The notes beneath the pieces are model-generated. The model did no database searches. It was not told the origin of the DNA and saw only the letters and a list, made by a program, of their open reading frames with translations. Shown piece by piece: positions 43,511 through 54,951 of a stretch of 64,000 bases of DNA. The position numbers and the translations under genes were made by a program. The DNA comes from Nageia nagi. Taxonomy: Eukaryota > Pinophyta. The first letter of the stretch is position 1. Each line of letters starts with the position of its first letter. Location: positions 20,522,001-20,586,000 of the forward strand of contig JBITNC010000002.1 of the NCBI GenBank assembly GCA_050084985.1, read 5' to 3'.

Positions 43511-44008
43511 TAAGAGAGTTGAACTATAAATTAAACAACTCTATATCATCAAGATCTCATGAAAGCTCACAAAACACATCTAACTAACTCACAAAGTAAT
43601 CTCATAAAGATAACATAAGATGTAAGTGGTTCCTCCAACTAGGTGTACATCCACTAACTAGATCTCTCTTCTTAACAAATATGAACTCTTACAATCCTCC
43701 TACTCTTTTCTCCTAACCACTATCCTATAGTATAACTTTACTCCATAATTGATGTGTAATCACAAAGAGGGAACCTTCTATTTATAGACCAAAATCCCTC
43801 TTTGGATCACCTTTTTATTCAATGTACAAAAGCATGACATGCACATCCTTTTACATAAGGGGCATGCTCATGACATGAAGTGTATGACAAGTTACATTAT
43901 CATATTCACTTAAATACTTAAGGTATCAAATGATACCCTTAAGTATTAGTGAACTTACATAGAAGATTATCACAAAACCTTTACAATAATGCATTATACA
44001 TTCCAACA
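43511..44008 (-). repeat. Copia 3' LTR (second element)
   Basis: It starts TGTTGGAATGTATAATGC after the purine tract and ends CAACTCTCTTA at 43511, where TTA replaces the TCA of the 5' copy. Confidence 0.92.
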
Positions 44009-44699
44009 CTTCCTCTTAATGCAATATTGGGATAGAGTGAATAAGAGATAAAGTAAGAGAGTTCTCCTCCAAACAGATACAATGGAGATGAGAACATTTT
44101 ACATATTTGTGAAGTAAAAAAGATCTAGTTTAAGACTCATTACTTTACCAAATACAATCATTAACCATAATCGATTTCAATGTACATGAAGTAGTCATCC
44201 ATTTGAAAATCATGAAGAGTCTTCAAGAGCTTGCATACCTGAAGTAAGTAACCTGCAATCTCAAAGGAACTTGCAAGTCATAAGCAGCTCAAATAACAAG
44301 ATCAGTTAGATGCAACATATTCAACTCAACAAGGATAGATGAATCACATAAATGCCATCATGAATTGATCAATGATGCATTATAAGTCATTACAAAGATG
44401 ACATGTCAAAAACTCAATCATTTATTATATATAAAACATGTGTTGATTATTATTACAGAATAAAGCATGCACATACGAGTTCCTCACATATGGATAACTA
44501 AACAGTGTGAAAAGACACATAAGAGTTTCTCACACATGGATAACTGAATAGTGCTAGATTGGCTAATCTTTTTGCTTTTAAAATTTTGTATAAGTTCCTC
44601 ACGTAGAGCAAACTTACCACAATGTACAATAAAATCGATACTATACAACACAAAGTCCTCTTAAAGGTGAATTTATCATCATAAACATGAATTCAACAC

Positions 44700-46379
44700 A
44701 AGAATTCAAATTTCACTCCTCCTTAAGGGTAACTTCACTAACTCGATAGCATCCCTAAGCTTACAGAACTGAGCTTCCATGAGGGGCTTGGTGAACAAAT
44801 CAACGAAGTTCAAGGTGGATTGATAATACTCCAAGTGTATGATGCCATCAAGAACCTTCTCCATGATAAAATGGGCATAAATTTCCATATGTTTTATTCT
44901 CTAATGGAACACAAGATTCTTAGCTAAAGAAATAGCCGATTGATTATATGAAGAAATAAAAGATAAGCCATCTTGTTTGTACCTAATTTCTTTCAAAAGA
45001 TACCTTAGCCAAATGGCTTCTTGGGCTGCAACAGACATGGCATGGTATTCAACTTCTATGATGGAAAGAGAAATAGTAGGTTACTTCTTAGAAGCCCAAG
45101 AGATAGCATCGAAACTAATACTAAACACATACATAAAGGTTGATTTTCTATCATCTCTATCTCCTCCATAGTCAGAATCTAAGAATCCAAAGAGAATAAA
45201 TGAGGGTAACTTAGAATACTTGAGAGCAAGATCATTAGTCCCTTTAACATACCTCAAAATTTGCTTAACAGCAGTGAGGTGTTCAACATATGATTTATGT
45301 ATGAATCATACCATTAGATTCACTACAAAGGTAATATTTGACCTAGATATAATCAAATACAAAAGACTACCAATTAATTACCTATAAGCTATAGCATCAA
45401 CTAACTAAGTTGGAGCTCAAAGAAATAGTGATTTCAAGAGAGACTAAGATCACAACATATTTACACTCCATTCCAAATTTTTATAAGATATTTGATATAT
45501 ACTTAGATTGATTGAGGTAAGTACAATCATTGTATTGATACACTTGAATTCTAAAATAGTAGTGCAAGAGACTAAGATCAATCATTTCAAATGTTACCTT
45601 AAGTTTGGATATGCACTTTTAAATGATTTCATCATTGTTCTCAGTAATCAAAAGATCATCCAAATTAAGAAGAATCAAATCCATATCTCTTTTTTGATTG
45701 AGTACATATATATCAAAGTCAGAAAAATAATTGAAGAATCTAATATCTGCAAAGTACCTTAAAATCTTTTTGTACCAGGCTTGAGATGGTTGCTTAAGTC
45801 TATATAATGACTTCTTTAGCTAATCTTTTTGTACCAGGCTTGAGATGCTTGCTTAAGTCTATATAATGACTTCTTTAGATTACATATAAAATATTCTTTG
45901 CCTTCCATGATAAACCCTTCTAGTTGATGCAAGAAGATTTTCACATCTAAGTCACCATTGAAAAATGCATTTTTGACATCAAGTTGAAAAACTTTTCATC
46001 TTTGAGTTGTAGAAAGAGTAAAGATAATCCTCATAGGAGGCATCTTTTCCATGGGCGTAAAGGTTTTCTCATAATCTACATCGTATTTATGAGTAAAACC
46101 TTTAGCTACTAATCTTACCTTGTATTTCTCAATATCTCTAACTAATTTGAACTTGTTTTGTAGATCTATTTATTAACAATCATATTTTTCTCATTAAGAT
46201 AAGGAACTAAGTCCTAAGTTTTATTTTTCATAAGCACCTTATACTCCACTTTCATGGCTTCCATCCAACACTCATGCTTTGAAGCTTCTTTAAAGGTTAA
46301 GAGCTCATGCTTATTATCAATCTTAGCAAATAAGAATTTATTCAAGGTCATGCTTCTTGTTACTCTTTATGTTGGAGAA
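44700..46379 (-). pseudogene. Copia RT and RNase H (second element)
   Basis: RT begins near 46060 (YEKTFTPMEKMPPMRIIL), then FQLDVKNAFFNGDL, IFLHQLEGFIMEGKEYFICNLKKSLYRLKQPSQAWYKK near 45950-45770, followed by decayed catalytic blocks. RNase H shows SWASKKQ-like, AMSVAAQEAIWLRYLLKE and HMEIYAHFIMEKVLDG blocks and ends at 44706 with FTKPLMEAQFCKLRD. This is the copia order integrase-RT-RNase H. All frames are interrupted. Confidence 0.7.
45770..45895. repeat. Tandem duplication of about 60 bp within the copia RT
   Basis: The block AATCTTTTTGTACCAGGCTTG...GACTTCTTTAG occurs twice in a row (about 45762-45820 and 45822-45880). It duplicates the YRLKQPSQAWYKK-coding part, so it arose after the element lost function. 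Confidence 0.75.
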
Positions 46380-47809
46380 TTTTGTTCATGAGATGACTTA
46401 TCTACATCAATATCTAACTAGCTAGGTGCAACTAAAGAGTCCTCTAGATCATTAACATCCTTTTTAAAAGTAGAATTTTTAAGAAATTCATTGAATTTAA
46501 CATCTCTTGAAATAAACACTACTTTATGGGATGGAGAGCAGATCTTGTAGCCTCTATGCTGACTATCATAACCCATAGAGATGTATTTTTTAGCTCTTTT
46601 ATCTAACTTCTTTTTCTTAAAAATAATGTAGGAGAATGCTTCACAACCAAACACCCTAAGGTGAGAAATGTTAATTTTTCTTTTTAACCATGCTTCAAAA
46701 GGAGTTTTACTCTAAACGACTTTTGTGAGACACTTATTCAAGATGTGAATAACAGTGCTCATAGCTTCACCCCACAAGAAATTAGGAAGATTACCCAACA
46801 TGCATCTAGCCATTTTCATAATTATTTTATTTTTTCTTTCAATAACACCATTCTACTGAGGAGTGTATGGAATTATACATTATCTTTTGATTCCATACTT
46901 AACATAATAATCATTAAACTCATTACTGTTATATTCTTCTCCATTATCTGATCTCAACATCTTGATTTTAAAGTTAGTTTGATTCTCAACAAAAGCTTTA
47001 AAAATCTTAAAACTCTCAAAAGTTTGATCCTTATGCTCAAGTAGATACCCAATAGTCATCCTACTAAAATCATCAATGAAGGTCAAGACATAAGATGCTC
47101 TTTCAAGCAACTTAGTCTGAAATGGACCCATTAAATTGAATGCATAAGTTAAAGAGGTTACGATGCTCTTGTTGCCTTATCTTTTTAAAATTTTTATCTA
47201 TGCATCTTATCAAGAATGCACTTCTTGCATAGACTAATTGAAGAAGAAATTGAAGGTAAACAGTTCATAAGTTTTTGGTCTTTTATGACTTGAATACTCT
47301 TATGGTTAAGGTGCCCTAAATAATGGTGCTAAAGATTACCTTTAAAACACATATTAGAAGTAATACATATATTTGATGGAACTTGATCTATAATGTAGAG
47401 GTTATCTTTCATAGATCTTTTAACTAAAATGGTAAATCCTTCTTTAATACACCAGAATTGAGAGTTAAACTCAAAAGAATACCCTTTTTTAACAACTTAG
47501 ATCATGAAGAGAAGGTTCATCTTTAACTTAAGAATACAGAGAACATTTTTAAGAACCTTTTCGTGAATCAACACACTCCTAATTCTTTAGACTTCAAAGG
47601 TAGAGTTATCATCTATCACAACCACATCTTTTCTATACTTATGAAAGTTCTCAATTTTTTTTTTCAAAGCATAGGTGATTAGTGTAACTAGAATTAACAA
47701 TCCAATCAAATAAAAAAAAGTGAAACACAGAGTAAAGCATCGTAGTAAAACTAGCATGAATATTCTTTTTCCCTTTGTAGTTCTTTATATTTACATTACC
47801 TTTGTTCTT
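46380..47809 (-). pseudogene. Copia protease and integrase (second element)
   Basis: Protease remains are near 47690 (the INSSYTNHL region, where the DSG is lost). The integrase has an HHYLGHLNHKSI and CKKCIL zinc-binding part at 47330-47210. The core is FIDDFSRMTIGYLLEHKDQTFE (47080 downward), with IKMLRSDNGEEYNSNEF and the Ty1/copia-type FLRVFGCEAFSYI/KLDKRAKKYI block at 46654-46560. Many stops. Breakpoint of the first copia copy corresponds to 46752 here. Confidence 0.7.
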
Positions 47810-48665
47810 TTATTCTATTTTTTTGTAGCAATCAACTTCTTTGTGACCTTGGATGCCACAATAGTTACAATTACCATCAAATTTTTCTTTAAAATAAAGA
47901 TTACTTTATTTTTTTCATCTCTTTGCTTGAAATGGTTATTACTGTTGTTCTTGCTACTATTGTAGCCACTGCCTCTTTTTTCAAATCTTTTAGAGGAAGA
48001 AGGATAAAATTTCTTTTGATGGTTGAACTTCTTCTTGAAAGAAGTTTTGGTTATTCTAAGAGCAATGTTATTATCCTTAAAAGAATAAATCAACACTTTA
48101 TTGTTAAAAGTTTTTTCATACTTCAAAGGATGCTTAGAAAGATTCTCAAAGAAGAAGACTTCTTCTTCATCATTAAGCTTTATTTTCATAATCGTTACAA
48201 AGTTTTCAAACTTTGAAGAAAGGCTTTGAAGACCATGAACTCATTATTGATCTAATTACACCCATAAGCAACAAGTTGGATCTTTAAGTCAATGATTTTG
48301 TTCAAGTAGATGGTAACATTTTCATCTTCCCTTTGATGAGATTGGAGCAACTTTTGGAGAATGGTAAACCTTCTTAAAATTGTTGAACCAAAGTAGATTT
48401 GTTTAAGCTTATCCCAAGCTTCTTTTACTAAGGTTAAAGAGGAAATCATCAGAAGCATATCATTTGAAACTGCATGGTAAATAATAGAGGTTGCCAACTC
48501 ATTCATGTTGTAAGCTTCTAATCCTTTCTCATCTGTAGGAGGTATAACATTTTTATTTATTATTTACCAAAGCTTTCTTACCTTCAATTTAGCTCTCATT
48601 CGAGGTTTCTAAATCTTAAAGTTGAAATCATTAAGAATGTGTTTGGGTAAAAAGGATTCTTCCAT
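47810..48665 (-). pseudogene. Copia gag with zinc knuckle (second element)
   Basis: The start ATG at 48665 fits MEESFLPKHILNDFNF. Fragments continue with ELATSIIYHAVSNDML, EAWDKLKQIYFGS, LNKIIDLKIQLVAYGC and FKKKFNHQKKFYPSSSKRFEKR. A CX2CX4HX4C knuckle (CNYCGIQGHKEVDC) at about 47868-47827 completes the domain. Stops and shifts separate the pieces. The knuckle binds element RNA in intact relatives. Confidence 0.75.
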
Positions 48666-51600
48666 TTGCTACACAAGAATGTGAAAAATAATAAGCATAT
48701 GGTTAACAACATTATATGTTAAGTTTTAACTAAGTAAAAAATACATGTTAATTTTATAATAAAAGACATACATGATTTAATTCACAAGTGCAAATGTTTT
48801 ACAACTCAAATAATCCATGTACCTAAGTACATTTTTCATCTGAAGAATCATAGATGTAGAGTGATATTATTGAGATTTATTTCCTTATCTAAAGTTAGGC
48901 CTTCACCTAGATGCCCACATAAGAGAAGCCTAAGTACTACCAATCCTCAACCAGTTTGCCTTGGTCAATTTTATACTCTCATAAGGAGAAGTACCTACTA
49001 TTTTTGAAGGTTACGATATTTATTGAATTAATCAAATTAGTAATCTTAAATAGGTTTCAAGTTATCCTCCTAGGTTATCAGGATAATCCCTGAATGGATG
49101 TGCGAACATGTGGTATCACTACACACATGCTTGTCCATCTATTTGAGTTATGTTCATACCAATAGAGTATTTAGGGGCAATTGAGAAGTACACACTTTTC
49201 ACCATTTGGATCATCAGACTTAAAGGTTCTAGTCTGCCTGTCCTCACCTTATGGCTTCTCAAACAAGTCATGTTACAGAAGGTACATGTAGATGTGTTCA
49301 TTTTAAGAGGTTTCTCATATCAATGTTTGCATTTTTATTTGCATAAGCAAATAAAGCAAAAGTGCTAAACATGAACTAAAGTGCATAAAATTTAAACATC
49401 ATCCATTCATAACTTGGAACCTTTAAGAGTCCAATGGGTTTTATTTATTAACCTCTAAAAGACGTCTTTACATAGGTCCATACTTTGCACAAGTTAACTT
49501 TTACAAAAAAAAGATAAATACTTAAACATAAGCATGCATTAATTCCATAGTTTTCATAAGTTAATTTTACATAAAGGATAAATACTTAGGTATAAGCATT
49601 AATTTAGTTAACTTGCAAAAATGGCATTTATCAATCTCACAATTTAAATTTAAGTAGGCATGCATCATTCTTAAAAAAATGTAAAGAGCATACATCATTT
49701 GACTTTAAGTAATGAGCATGCATTATTAACTTAAGAAATTTAAATCCTAATCATACACCATTAACTTAAAAATTTCACCATTAACTTAAAAATTTAAGTA
49801 GAAATGCAACATTTAACTTAAAAAATAAGTAAGTATGCATTATCCTATTACTTTGCATAAGTTAAGTTTGCAAAAGAAAATACTTAGCATGCATCCATCT
49901 TATAGCTTAAAAGGCATAAACATGCATTATTTGGAAAAAAATATAAAAGTTTTTAAGTGATAAATATGTATCATAAAGGATCTAAAGGTTTTAAGTAAAG
50001 AATTTCATAAATATCTCCCCCTTTAACTTAAACTAATTTGATCCTTTTAATAATTTGATCTAAAAAAATTTATCACTTTAAGAAAATGTCATAGTTAAGA
50101 GAAAAAAAAATTAATGCATATTAGCCAAGGAAAACAAATTGTAAAAAAAAATCCATTTTTACATGAGAACATAATCAAATAATTCTTGGCAAATGTAAAA
50201 AAAAATATTTTATGATTAAAAAGGCATAATGAGAAGTACTCTTCATTAGAAACAATTAATGAAGAGTACATAATTTTATCAAATTCATCCATTTAAACAA
50301 GTAAACTCATCATTATTTAAGAGAAATTAATGAAGAGGGAAGGTATGTAAAAAAAATTGCATTTAAGTGCAAGGTAATATGTAAATACTCCAAGTCAGAT
50401 ATTATGATGACTAGATTAAAAAATTAGAGTACTTCATAAATGCATTTAGGTAAATAAAATGATGGCCCCTCCTCCAAGAAGAAAACATATAAAGAACAAA
50501 AAAAATAAGACCAAATGAGGTAGCGAGTGGGAGGTCACACGTAGCCGATGCAGGTGGAGGAGCGCAACCGGTGGAGGTCATGGGTGCAGAGCCAATGGAG
50601 GTGGAGGTGCGCAACCGATGGAGGTCATGGGTGCAGAGCCAAGCCACGGTGGAGGAGATGTAGGTGTGCAGCGTGTGAGAGGAGGATGCATAGTGTGAGA
50701 GAAGGTTGATAACATTCATATGTATGTCGTGCGTGTTTTGTTTTAGTAGCCATTCTTGACCTAAGAAATTTCGAGTAGGTGATGATGGAAAAGGAATTAG
50801 CATAGAGAGGATGGGACGGGAGGCACCGACGTAGGGTCGTGTAGAGACAAAGGTCAAGAGGCACCATCGTAGGGGTTGCCATTTGCTAATCACGACCTAC
50901 AATGCCAAGATAGGAGCAACATGCATGAGAAAGATTTATTTCTCTGGACTGGCAAATGTTGTAGTTTCAGACAGCTAAAGCAGGATTTTTGAAAGTTACT
51001 TACAGAAATTCTTATGGTTGTATGTAGCTGCATGAGAAAGCAAAAGCCACGCACGAAGGGGGGGCTGAGAGGTTAGGGTCATCCATGTGATTGGTCAAAT
51101 CTCCTCCATGTCCTTGTAGAAGAAGCATTAGGAGATGGGATGAGCGCAAGGCATGGGCATGGCCCTGCATCTTTTCAAAAAAAAATGTGCTACAAAAAAA
51201 ATATGCGAACTCCCACTATGGCTGATGAAGGATAGGCATATTTTTATTGTGCACATTTAATTCAAGACAAAACTAGTTTCAAAATGACAATGTGAACAAG
51301 GGCAAAAAAAAATTGTCCATGTAAAATAGATTTTCAATTTAATATAAATTGTTTGCTTGAAATATTGCAACAAATACAGTAAGTAAATGATGCTTATTCA
51401 CTTGTTATTATGTAAGAAAGAAAAGGAAACATTGCTAGACAATATACCTTTGTAATATTCCATCAATGTTGTATACTAATTTTTATTTTATTTTATTTAA
51501 AAAAAAATATAGCAATTTATTAAGCAATTTGTAAAAAAAATTACAAGTAGGAAAAATTAGTATAAGTAAAACAAAATTTCATCATATTGCAATTTTTGTT

Positions 51601-51930
51601 AGTCATAAAAAATAGCCATAGAAAATGTTAGTATAAATAACATTGGATATATATATATATATATATATATATAAAGCAATTTTGTAAAAAAATTGCAACT
51701 AACATAGAAAATGTTAGTATAAATAACATTGGATTGCTATTTAAAAACGTGTTTTACAAAAAATGAACTAGCACATAATATATATGTTAGTATCATAAAT
51801 CAATAATCTAACAAATAATCAAGAAGGAATGAATTTATACCTTCTCTTGATTTTACCTCAATAATGGAGTGTAGGAAAAGGAATGAAGATGAGCTTCCAC
51901 ATAAATGATGTGAAGAAAAGCCTCCAAGAT
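48666..51930 (-). other. Long untranslated spacer between PBS and gag of the second copia element
   Basis: About 3.3 kb lies between the PBS and gag, far longer than in the first element (about 100 bp). It includes very AT-rich sequence, an AT dinucleotide run at 51645-51672, and a G-rich island with repeated GCAACCG/GGTGGAGGTCATGGGTGCAGAGCC words (50520-50650). Open frames on the - strand at 50411-50893 are Ser/Thr/His-rich with no family signature. This may be an extra insertion inside the element, but I see no ends for it. Confidence 0.45.
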
Positions 51931-51942
51931 GCTTTGATACCA
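51931..51942 (-). other. Primer-binding site of the second copia element
   Basis: TGGTATCAAAGC on the - strand, two bases after the 5' LTR. One base differs from the tRNA-Met complement TGGTATCAGAGC. Confidence 0.8.
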
Positions 51943-51944
51943 AA

Positions 51945-52442
51945 TGAGAGAGTTGAATAATAAACTAAACAACTCTTTATCCTCAAGATCTCATGAAAGC
52001 TCATAAAACACATCTAACTAACTCATAAAGCAATCTCACAAAGATAACACAAGATGTAAATGGTTCCTCCAACTAGGAGTACATCCACTAACTAGATTTC
52101 TCTTCTTAACAAATATGAACTCTTACAATCCTCCTACTCTTTTCTCCTAACCACTATCCTATAACATAACTTTACTTCACAATTGGTGTGTAATCACAAA
52201 GAGGGAGCCTTCTATTTATAGGCCAAAATCGCTCTTTAGATCACCCTTTTATCTAATGTACAAAAGCATGACATGCACATCCTTTTACATAAGGAGCATG
52301 CTCATGACATGGAGTGTAGGACAAGTTAGATTATCATATTCACTTAAATACTTAAGGTATCAAATGATACCCTTAAGTATTAGTGAACTTACATAGAAGA
52401 TTATTACAAAACCTTTACAATAATGCATTATACATTCCAACA
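51945..52442 (-). repeat. Copia 5' LTR (second element)
   Basis: It starts TGTTGGAATGTATAATGC and ends CAACTCTCTCA. A TATAAATAG box lies at 52220-52212. It is 498 bp, like its partner. Confidence 0.92.
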
Positions 52443-53120
52443 TCCATACCCCATCCAGCCTTGTTTTATCACCATAAACTTCACTATGAGCAGGATTAGC
52501 CCCTAATGCAAGGAAAATTTGGTTCTCCTCTTTTGAAAGTCTTTTGCCACTTTCTTTAGCTCTTTGAAGAGAAAATAAGGGACATTGACCATTTTTCACC
52601 AACAGATATGATTCAATATCGCTAGGTGGTAGCCTTGCACCCTTGTCATTTATATGTCTAGGGTAAAATAGTTCATAATTATCCCAGCTACCTTCGGCCA
52701 TGGCTGAGGTAAGTCTTCTCTTAGAATATATTTCCCATCCCACATAATTCTCTCTGAAGAGGAGAATAAATCTAGCTTCATTTGTTGCAAATGTTTATCC
52801 CTTGTAATCTTCAGCGTCTCATCTGCTAAGCTAGAGATCTCTACTAAGACTATCGGGGAGATTTCAAATGAGAAGGCCCCAACTGTTGCACATCCTTTCA
52901 CCTAGTTACCTGTCATTTGGTGATATATGTCCACATCATAATCCTTAAATTATTTCAAAAAATTCTAGTAGTCTAGCTTCTTCAGCACCTCCTAGATGTC
53001 ATCACTTACTAGGAGTTTTGCCAACTCTAGGTGCAATTCCTTGTGCCCTCCATCACCTCTCCTTGAATTGAATTCTACCATTAAAATAAAAACTCTTTGC
53101 ATGTGCTCTATAATTTTCAC
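52443..53120 (-). pseudogene. 5' part of the ORF split by the copia insertion
   Basis: Frame 52901-52650 reads FEISPIVLVEISSLADETLKI and GKYILREDLPQPWPKVAG. A shift then leads into 52743-52443 with SWDNYELFYPRHINDKGARL, PPSDIESYLLVKNGQCPLF and a helical block, ending TRLDGVWM at the copia target site. Upstream, VEFNSRRGDGGHKELHLELAKLLVSDD is readable near 53070-53000. The other half is at 43510. Function unknown; a retrotransposon additional ORF is one possibility. Confidence 0.5.
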
Positions 53121-54951
53121 CTTTGTTGATGGTGATGCCTCTAACTAGCTCCCTTCTCTTAACATCTGCAGCCCAACCTCCCACCCTTCAAACATCTAAT
53201 CATTGGACTCGCATGCATCTTATTGTAGATCTTCTTCTAGCTTTATCACCTCCCTCATGTGTGCAACCACGGAGAATGATGAACCATGTACTCCAGTTTC
53301 AATATTGATTTTTAAGTGTGGGACTACAGGAAATGACAGTCCTATTAATGTTATGCCTCTAGCTCATTGTGTTACAACAATAATGTTAACCACTTTTTAT
53401 TGTTAAGAGAAAAGGGGATAGTAGGGATCTAAGATCCTCCTTTTAATGAGGTGGTACTCAATGTGTTTGCTTAGTGATAATGGATTATGTTAAGACTTAT
53501 ATTGTTTTTCTCGCAATCCTTTTCATACTTAGATTAAATACTTGCTCCACTAATTCTATAAAAGTAAGCAATTACTTAATGTTTGTAACTCGATTACATT
53601 AGACTTGCTTGAGTTATCCAAGTTATGAGGAAGCTAACAATATATTTCACATAAGTATATTTTCACTTATTAAATGGATGTTTTCATATTTTTTATATTT
53701 TTTCACCTTTTCCTTTGAATGTGAAATGATTTAGTTTAATTCAATCACAACTTTTCTTACCCTTGAATCAAATAATCATTCTACTAATTCCAAAAAAGTA
53801 AAATAATCACTTAACTTATTTTAACCAGGTTGAAGAATCTTGCTCAAGTTATAAGTAAAGAATGATATGTCTCATATAGATTGCTTTGCACTTAGTTTCT
53901 TTTACTTGTTTGTTACGAACACTTAGTTTTTTTAGTGATATGTTATATTGCATAGCTTGAACAACACATCACATTTCTTTCATCAACTCAAACATTGATT
54001 ATTTTTTAAGTTTACAAAAAGATAGCATTATCCAAGTATAAGAAATGAATTACTGCATATAGATTTGAAATTTATCTCATCACTTAAACAAGTATCAAAA
54101 AAATGAACACACATAAGTTGGATGCAAAAGATTCTATCTTATTATTGTATAAGCTTCAAAGTTCAACTTTTAGAATTCAAAGTGTCATCCAAGGAGTTAC
54201 AAATTAGGCACCTTTAAGTAATGTCTAGAAGTAGTTAGGTTTGAAATAAAACCCTAACTTCCTTGAGAAACCCTAATTTTAAAAACCTAATTACAAAATT
54301 ATCAAAATTTGGCTAAGTCTAAAAATTAACCAGCTCAAAAAAACACTGTCTATAAACTTTTAAAAAATTAAACTAACTCTAGAGATTAAGGGGACAACAA
54401 ATTTTCTAACACCCTTAATCCCTTACAATTTCGTTGAGAATATAAATAATAACTAATCTTCAAATATTGAATTATCATTTCTACAACCTTTACTTTGATA
54501 TCTCTTTTTGAGAAATTTTGAACTCTATTGCAACCTGCCATTAATCCTTGATATTGATAGATAGCTTATCTTGTTGCCCATTTTTTGATTTTTTGATGTG
54601 CAATCTTGACTTGGGAAATCCAAGAGAGATAGCATTCATATGCTGCAAAGGCTTCTTTAGGATCTTTTGATTTTAATTTATTTTCCAAGAGTTTGTTAGG
54701 CTTGCTTTATCTTCATCATCGCTCCTCCATTAGCTAGATTCGTTTAGGGTTTAAATATCTATCAAATCAATAATATCCTTGTTCTCTTGATATACCTAAC
54801 TAGCCTCTTCTTTAAATGCTTGGCATAAAAGGAATGAAAATTCTTTGTAAAAATTCAATAATCATCATTAATAATCTTTCATTCAATTCTTACCATATTT
54901 TCCACTTCATCTAGCCATTGGTCTGCAAATTTATTTATATCAACCTTAATG
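53121..54951. other. AT-rich stretch without a recognised gene
   Basis: Short frames at 53123-53406 are chance-like. No tRNA, repeat or coding match is seen, apart from a few Lys/Leu-rich words on the - strand that may belong to the decayed ORF on either side. Confidence 0.35.

Larger units (their letters stand above)
43511..52442 (-). mobile_element. Full-length Ty1/copia element with target-site duplication
   Basis: The 5' LTR is 52442-51945 and the 3' LTR 44008-43511, each 498 bp with TG at one end. The 5' copy ends in CA; the 3' copy has CTTA there. PBS (51942-51931) and a polypurine tract (AAGAGGAAG directly before 44008) are in place. Flanks show the perfect 5-bp duplication TCCAT (43506-43510 and 52443-52447). 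By eye I count about 30 mismatches between the LTRs, roughly 6 percent. The interior has gag, protease, integrase, RT and RNase H, all broken. Confidence 0.92.

Noticed and set aside
43218-43529. 103-codon + strand ORF at the copia left flank
   Set aside because: It is antisense to the better supported - strand frame that continues across the insertion, and it crosses the LTR border at 43511.
50411-50893. 160-codon - strand ORF in the copia spacer
   Set aside because: Composition is Ser/Thr/His-rich low complexity, it overlaps another frame of similar length (50625-50882), and no domain is visible; treated as chance.
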